Source: Phragmites australis (lineage: Eukaryota; Streptophyta; Magnoliopsida; Poales; Poaceae). From it: a stretch of DNA of 64,000 nt. A program made the translations under genes and the position numbers. Shown in pieces: positions 58,853 through 64,000 of the stretch; positions within the stretch are counted from its first letter, which is position 1; the number at the start of each line of letters is the position of its first letter. The notes beneath the pieces were generated by a model. That model did no database searches and was not told the origin of the DNA. It saw nothing but the letters and a program-made list of their open reading frames with translations. The stretch is from positions 21,627,501-21,691,500 of the forward strand of contig NC_084939.1 in assembly GCF_958298935.1 (NCBI RefSeq), in the 5' to 3' direction.

Positions 58853-60145
58853 TAGGATCAAAAGTTATCGCCGTTTTTAGAGGGCCAGCTGTGCTGAACT
58901 CGGATACTCCGGGTTGTCCGGAGTCTCCGGGTGAGGTTCCAAGCCGAGTGGTCTGTTAGGGTCTTTTTGGTTTACTTGGATACTCCGGGTTGACCCGGAT
59001 ACTCCAAGTTCTGGATACTCCGGGTGAGGTTCTGAGATGGGGTCTCGGTTTGGGCCTTTTTAATTTACCTGGAGACTCCGGGTCAGTAAAAAAAGTGTTG
59101 TAACGGCAAGTTTTTAAGGGTTGGGTATTTATACCCCCTCACCCCCATCCTTTGGAGCTGCTGCAAGGGCACGAAAAAGAACACATTTTAGAGCTAAAAT
59201 AACTCCTTCCCACTCTATTTTAGTGAGAGATTTGAGAAGAAAAGTGAGTTGGGTTGATAGGTTGAAAGATTGAGTGCAAGTGAGCTAAAATCCATTCTTG
59301 AGCACTCGAGTTCATCGATGAGAAGTTCGCTAAGTATTTGTTACTCTTGGAGCTTTGAGATCCTAGGTGGCTAGGCGTTGCCGGCGAGCACTCAAGGTTG
59401 TGGTGTGATGCGGGAAGTTTGTGAAGGCTTCGATTTTGCCTCCGCAAGGAAAGAAATCAAGAGTGGAAGCCATGCTCAAGTGTGATCGAGCTTGGAGAGG
59501 AAAAGGGTTGAGAGAGACCCGGCTCAAGTGTGACTGAGCCCCTCAACAGAGACGTAGGAACCTCTAGAGGAGGTGTCCGAACTTCGGGAAACAAAAATTG
59601 TGTCTCCTCTCTTGTTTCGTTGCTATTGTGTTCTTACTTAATATTTGTGCATTTTGCTCGATCTACTTGTTCATATGTATTCGATTGTAGGTTCTCTGTG
59701 GATCTACTTGGAATCATCACTTGGAACACACGGCTTCATTTGGTTTGAGCTAGAACTCTTTAACCGTTCTTTAATATCAGTTTTGAGCTTGTTTTGTACA
59801 GAACCTGGATATTCCGGATCAATCCAGAGGTTCCTAATAATGTACAACCTGGAGTATCTGGATTGACCCGGATACTCCGGATAAATAGTGTTTTCAGGAT
59901 TTCCAGTCAGAGTTTTTCTTGCATATCTTTTGCTAGAATTGAATAATTTTTGTCACTCTAGGATTGTAACTTTTATACTTATTTAGGGTGATTGTGCATT
60001 AGTTGAGCCTAGCATATTTAGGTTTTTCACTTGTGAAAAATCCGTTAGTTTATATTCCGCTGCAAGTTTAGGCCAACGAAAAAAGGGGACGATTTTTTAG
60101 AAAACACCTATTCACCCCCCTCTATGCGACATCATTGTCCTTTCA
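58853..60145 (+). repeat. 5' LTR of second SIRE-like element with CCGGATACTCCGG motifs
   Basis: Starts TTAGGATCAAAAGTTATCGC and ends GTCCTTTCA before the primer site. About eight variants of GGATACTCCGG/GGAGTCTCCGG lie at 58898-59085, just before a TTTATACCCCC TATA-like site near 59128, and more near 59805-59880. Confidence 0.65.
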
Positions 60146-60147
60146 AT

Positions 60148-60160
60148 TGGTATCAGAGCC
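60148..60160 (+). other. primer-binding site (initiator tRNA-Met type)
   Basis: TGGTATCAGAGCC directly after the LTR. Confidence 0.85.
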
Positions 60161-60426
60161 AAGTCTCTCTTTTTAGGGCTTTACCGCCTAGAGACTTAAG
60201 ATATCGACTAGTGGATTAGTGCACATAGAGCCACTCCTATTAGATGGTTCTAATTATCTTAATTAGAGTACTCGCATGCTTAATATTTTTAGGACCATGG
60301 GTCCTCGTATAGAGAGAGTTGTAGATGTGAGTATTTCTCCTCCTAGTGATAAATTCTTTATCATTTGAAGAGGAAGAGAAATGCATATATCTCAATGCTT
60401 AAGCTACTAATGCTTTATTCAATACT

Positions 60427-62512
60427 TTGAGTATAGATGTGGCCAAATCCATCTTGCCGCTTGAGGACGCTTATCTCATTTGGACTACTCTCAAAGAAAG
60501 ATATGACAAGTCTAAATGTGATGGAGAAGAACTTCTTTTGGGGGCATCATTTCAGGATTGCTCAACTTCATCAACACATCATGAAGAGCCTCAAATGATT
60601 TCCTCCATCGACCAAAGTGGTCTTGTCGCGCAAACCGTCTCACCAACAGACTACTCCGAGCAAGGTAATAAAATGGTGAGTGGGGTTAGCAATTGTCCAA
60701 TTCCTCCTTTGGACTTTAACAACACTTGAGATGAAATTTCTATGTCTACTTGTGTTGTTAACTCTTGTATATCATCTAGTCTAAAATGCCTATTTATCAT
60801 GATGATATGGTTATTTGTCCTCATAGCGATGCATCTATTTCCACTAGTACTTGTGATACTAACATTTTGAAGAAAATAAAAGTCTATGAGAGACAAAGCC
60901 TAGGTGGAGAAGCTACAACACAAATCAATAAGAAAACTTCATCTAGGAGAAGATCAAGGACAAGTCAAGCTTGTTACATTTGTCACCAACATGAACATTA
61001 TAGCATGAATTGTCCTCAACTTGGAAGTGAAGCATCCACTTCTCCAAGGTGCTCATCCCCTCACACCAATTCTCTATTGTGCCTTATGGTAAAAGGTAAA
61101 AGGAAATCGGTAAATGAAATTAATAATGCTAATACTAGTTCTAGTGCTAGTGATAGTGATGAGCTCGGGTTTGATCTTTTGAGTAAAAAGTATATGCATA
61201 AAATGATCTAACTCATGCACATAATACAAGGCCATAAGGAAAGCCTCGAGAGGCAAGAGGAATTTCTCATTGAGAAAATTGAAGAGCTTAAAGCCTTAAA
61301 TGTGAAATATGAAAAACTTCAAGAATCCCATAATTCTTTGTCTAATCTTTATGGGGATCTTAAAGTTAAGTATATTTCTTTGATTGATAAATTAGATGCT
61401 ATGCCTCTAGTGGATTTAGAAAAATTATGTCCTAATTGCAATATTTTCTCTAAAGATAAATCCACTATTTCTCCTATTGGTGATGCTTGTACTTCTAACT
61501 CTATTTCTCGTGTAGCATCTTTGGATAAAGAAAATGTTGAGCTAAAGGTTCAACTTGAAGAGCTCACTAGAAACATGTGGCTTTGTAAGAAAATCATGAT
61601 GAGTTTGTGTGCTCTCATGAAAATCTTGTTGACTCACATGCTATGCTAGAAATAGCTCATGAGGTTATGGTAATAACGGTAAAATCCTACCGACCTTACA
61701 TGCACAAGTATACATGCTTACTAGTTTATATTGAATTACCTTGTGCTAACCCTTGTTGCTCTCATGCAAATGTTTCCCCGAGCACTACATGTGACTTGGA
61801 TCATATAGGTAAAAATGAGAAGCACAAGGATCATGGACTTGAAGCAAAATCCAACAAGAAGAATAAGTCTAACAATACCAAGATCAAGGGGCAAGAACAA
61901 AAGAAAGATAAGGCTCTCATCACTTGCTTCAAGTGCAAGAAGGAGGGTCGCCATGTGAGAAATTGCTCTTTGAAAAAGAAAGAGAAGGACATGAGCAAGA
62001 GCCAAGTTAAGAAGATACCTCATGTCAAGTGCTTCAAGTGCTCATGCATGGGACACTATACCTCTATGTGTTCCAACAAGGTTGATGACAAGACCACACT
62101 TCCAAAGAAGAAAACAAGAAAAAGCAAGAGAAAGTGCTATGGATGCAATGATAAGGGACATGAAATAGCATCATACCCCTACATGAAGAATGAAGGCCTT
62201 ATGTCATCAAGGAAGAGGCTCACCGGCAAGAAAGCAAGCAAAAAGCAAGATGAGAAGGCATCTTACAAGGACATGCATCGCATTTGCTACCGAACCAATG
62301 GACATATTGGTAAAAATTGTCCCAAGGGTAACATTTCTAAGCCTAACTCTTTCAATAATGATCAATACTTACTTAGGAAGGCTAAGAATGGTACTTGTGT
62401 TGCTAATGTGATTAGTCCACCTTATGCTAATGCAAAAGCCATTTGGGTGCCTAAGTCTTTCGTGACTAACATTAAAGAACCCAACATGGTTTGGGTATCA
62501 CAAAGTGCTTAA
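60427..62512 (+). pseudogene. gag relic with multiple zinc knuckles
   Basis: Frames 60427-60729, 60786-61649 (one TAA at 61209) and 61607-62512 together give a gag-like protein. DAYLIWTTLKERYDKSKCDG belongs to the UBN2 domain. Knuckles: CYICHQHEHYSMNC is regular; CFKCKKEGRHVRNC has R for the zinc His; CFKCSCMGHYTSMC is regular; CYGCNDKGHEIASY lost its last Cys; CYRTNGHIGKNC is collapsed. The end KAIWVPKSFVTN and MVWVSQSA followed by a stop is typical of this group, in which gag is a separate ORF. Frameshifts make it inactive. Confidence 0.75.
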
Positions 62513-63480
62513 TGTGATAAGTAGGTATTTGGACATGCATTGAAGACTTGGCTTACTTGAGAAGAATTTTATTGCAAATCTCATGTAAAGTCTCCTTTCA
62601 AGCTATATTTCTCATCTTTTGTGGAAAGGGCACCAAGTATGAAGATTATTGATCCAACATCAAGAACCAATGACATCTCGGTAACAAGTACCCACTTTAA
62701 ATTATCTAGCTTCATTGACCATGTGTAGGTTTAAGTCATTCACAATCTTTTGTGATTGTGAACACTTGAAATTGGCTAGGTAGTTGTTACTTAAATCTTT
62801 ACATTGTTATAAGATGATGCGTTTAATAGCTCTCCTGTAGAGCAAAGTCTTATGAGTGATGCAGAAAATAAATGCTTGGTTCTGGTTATCAAGACAGATC
62901 AAGAGCTCATCAAGTGTCCAAGAGATCATTTCAACAATGATGTATTTGAAAGATGGATGGTAATTGCTAAAATCTCTAGTTACAATTTCTTATGAATTTT
63001 ACCTTTTTGTGTCTTTCTGAGCTATATATGGTAAAAAAAAAACACTAGAGGATTTGGACTTGATGATGGCTATGGAATATGAACTTAATCTACATGATCT
63101 CATGGTTATAAGTTCATTATTGGCACAAGTATTTTCATTGTAAATTCCTTTTGTGCATTAACTCAAAATATAGAGTAAATTCCTCTAGATTCTTGAAAGA
63201 ACTAAGTGCATATTACAAATAATTCAAGTACTTGGATGACATATATATGGGGAGCTCATCCTATGTTTTGTGCTTTGAGACTAATATTTCTTCAAGTGAA
63301 ATTTGTATTTAGTCTTTTGGTGAAATGGAGGGTATTGGAGAATTGGCTAAATTATTTGAGGATTTATTTAATTGTTTAAAGAGTCGAGTTATATGGAAAT
63401 ATATTTACTATCTATCCAATTTTATTCTATGAAGGTAATATTCTATCACAATGTATTAAATTCATATTCTTGTTCATTGT
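62513..63480. other. no gene seen, downstream of gag relic
   Basis: AT-rich, no frame with protease, integrase or RT words. If the element were autonomous, a DSGCS protease motif should occur here; I do not see it on either strand. Confidence 0.45.
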
Positions 63481-63499
63481 GCTATATTTTTGTTCTACA

Positions 63500-63700
63500 C
63501 AATTTTCTGGTAAGTTCCAGAACTCAGAAGTTCCGGGTCAGGCCGGAGTATCCGATTGCTCCAGAACTCAGAGGTTCCGGGTCAGGCCGAAATATCCGAG
63601 TGTTCCAGAACCTAGAAGGTCTGGGTCAAGTCAGAACATCTGGGTTTGACAGAAACCGGAAGTTCCAGGTTATATCCGGAAACTCCGGATTTTGGAAGTT
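63500..63700. repeat. short tandem motif array related to LTR arrays
   Basis: A block of about 62 bp, CCAGAACTCAGARGTTCCGGG plus TCAGGCCGRARTATCCGA, occurs about three times with decay, followed by ATCCGGAAACTCCGGATTT. The wording is close to the arrays in SIRE-like LTRs, so this may be part of another LTR. Confidence 0.5.
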
Positions 63701-64000
63701 TATAGCTCTTTGCGTGTGTAGGTTGTGTATCTATCCTTGTTTAGAGCTTGTGCTTATATTAGCATGTGTAGACTTTATTGCAATCTTATCATGCCTATAT
63801 TTCATATCCTAGCATGTCTTGATTGCTTGCTAAGTGTGCTATGAATTTGTTTCTGTGCATCTAGCTTCTTTTACCGCCTAGTATGTGTAAGTCATATAAC
63901 TAGTATGTGTAGGATACATTGCACACTCATTTGTTGATTGTGTTTTTTCGAGCCTTCTTTGATTTTATCCGTCTTATTGAATTCTATTTTTGGCTCTTTT
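63701..64000. other. right edge, no gene seen
   Basis: T-rich sequence following the motif array. Two related words, AGCATGTGTAGAC and AGTATGTGTAAG/AGTATGTGTAGG, recur near 63760-63910. It may be leader or LTR sequence of the element that continues beyond the window. Confidence 0.3.

Larger units (their letters stand above)
58853..64000 (+). mobile_element. second SIRE-like copia element, gag only visible, runs off window
   Basis: Inserted in the 3' LTR of the preceding element. It has its own LTR (58853-60145), primer site and gag relic; no protease, integrase or RT is seen from 62513 to the edge (1.5 kb). It may be a gag-only non-autonomous relative, or pol may be displaced by a further insertion. 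Confidence 0.6.

Noticed and set aside
63372..63812. 146-codon frame at the right edge
   Set aside because: Its middle translates the tandem motif array; it is likely non-coding repeat.

Overview
This window is nuclear DNA from a grass (Poaceae). Evidence: GT-AG introns, two GC-rich single-exon genes of the monocot type, and a dense mixture of Ty1/copia and Ty3/gypsy LTR retrotransposons, LINEs, hAT, CACTA and MITE elements and solo LTRs. No bacterial or organellar gene order is present, although one plastid-type tRNA-Cys lies in an intron. I cannot name the species.

Layout. 1-5152 (+) holds the last eight visible exons of a NIPA-type magnesium transporter, entering from the left edge. Its longest intron carries a 0.6-kb foldback sequence and the tRNA-Cys. 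6.6-10.5 kb holds decayed LRR and NLR resistance-type fragments, split by a non-autonomous hAT element with a perfect 8-bp target duplication and a nested gypsy LTR. 13360-18130 is a structurally complete Ty1/copia element with an unbroken 1444-codon polyprotein, LTRs that read as identical, and a 5-bp target duplication. It is probably a very recent insertion. 18.2-20.1 kb holds an LTR fragment and a LINE fragment.

21145-30804 (-) is best read as one three-exon gene for a membrane-anchored armadillo-like protein of 913 residues, probably the plant BLE2-like family. Its 6.7-kb first intron is filled with a copia element lacking its reverse transcriptase, an LTR fragment with a palindrome array, and a shard of the same gene family. 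A broken paralogue lies head-to-head at 31340-32631 (+). 32.7-37.0 kb is a chromovirus-type gypsy remnant and a CACTA-type element. 37570-38822 (-) is an LRR pseudogene butted against a LINE fragment, and 39636-42118 is a 5'-truncated LINE with a mutated catalytic motif.

42388-48179 is a direct duplication of about 0.7 kb. Its two copies are separated by a truncated copia element, and the second copy is split by a 2641-bp solo LTR. It leads into two real-looking genes: a WEB/DUF827-family coiled-coil protein (48500-49312) and a small two-helix membrane protein (49894-50214). From 51454 to the right edge lies a degraded SIRE/Maximus-like copia element whose 3' LTR was entered by a second element, of which LTR and gag are seen but no pol.

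Functional content is therefore small: four probable host genes (NIPA-like, armadillo-like, WEB-like, small membrane protein), one possibly active retrotransposon, and many relics. I found no convincing new multi-gene system. The items most worth a second look are the armadillo gene with its repeat-filled intron and neighbouring relics, the young copia element, and the dyad-symmetric motif arrays in the SIRE-like LTRs.
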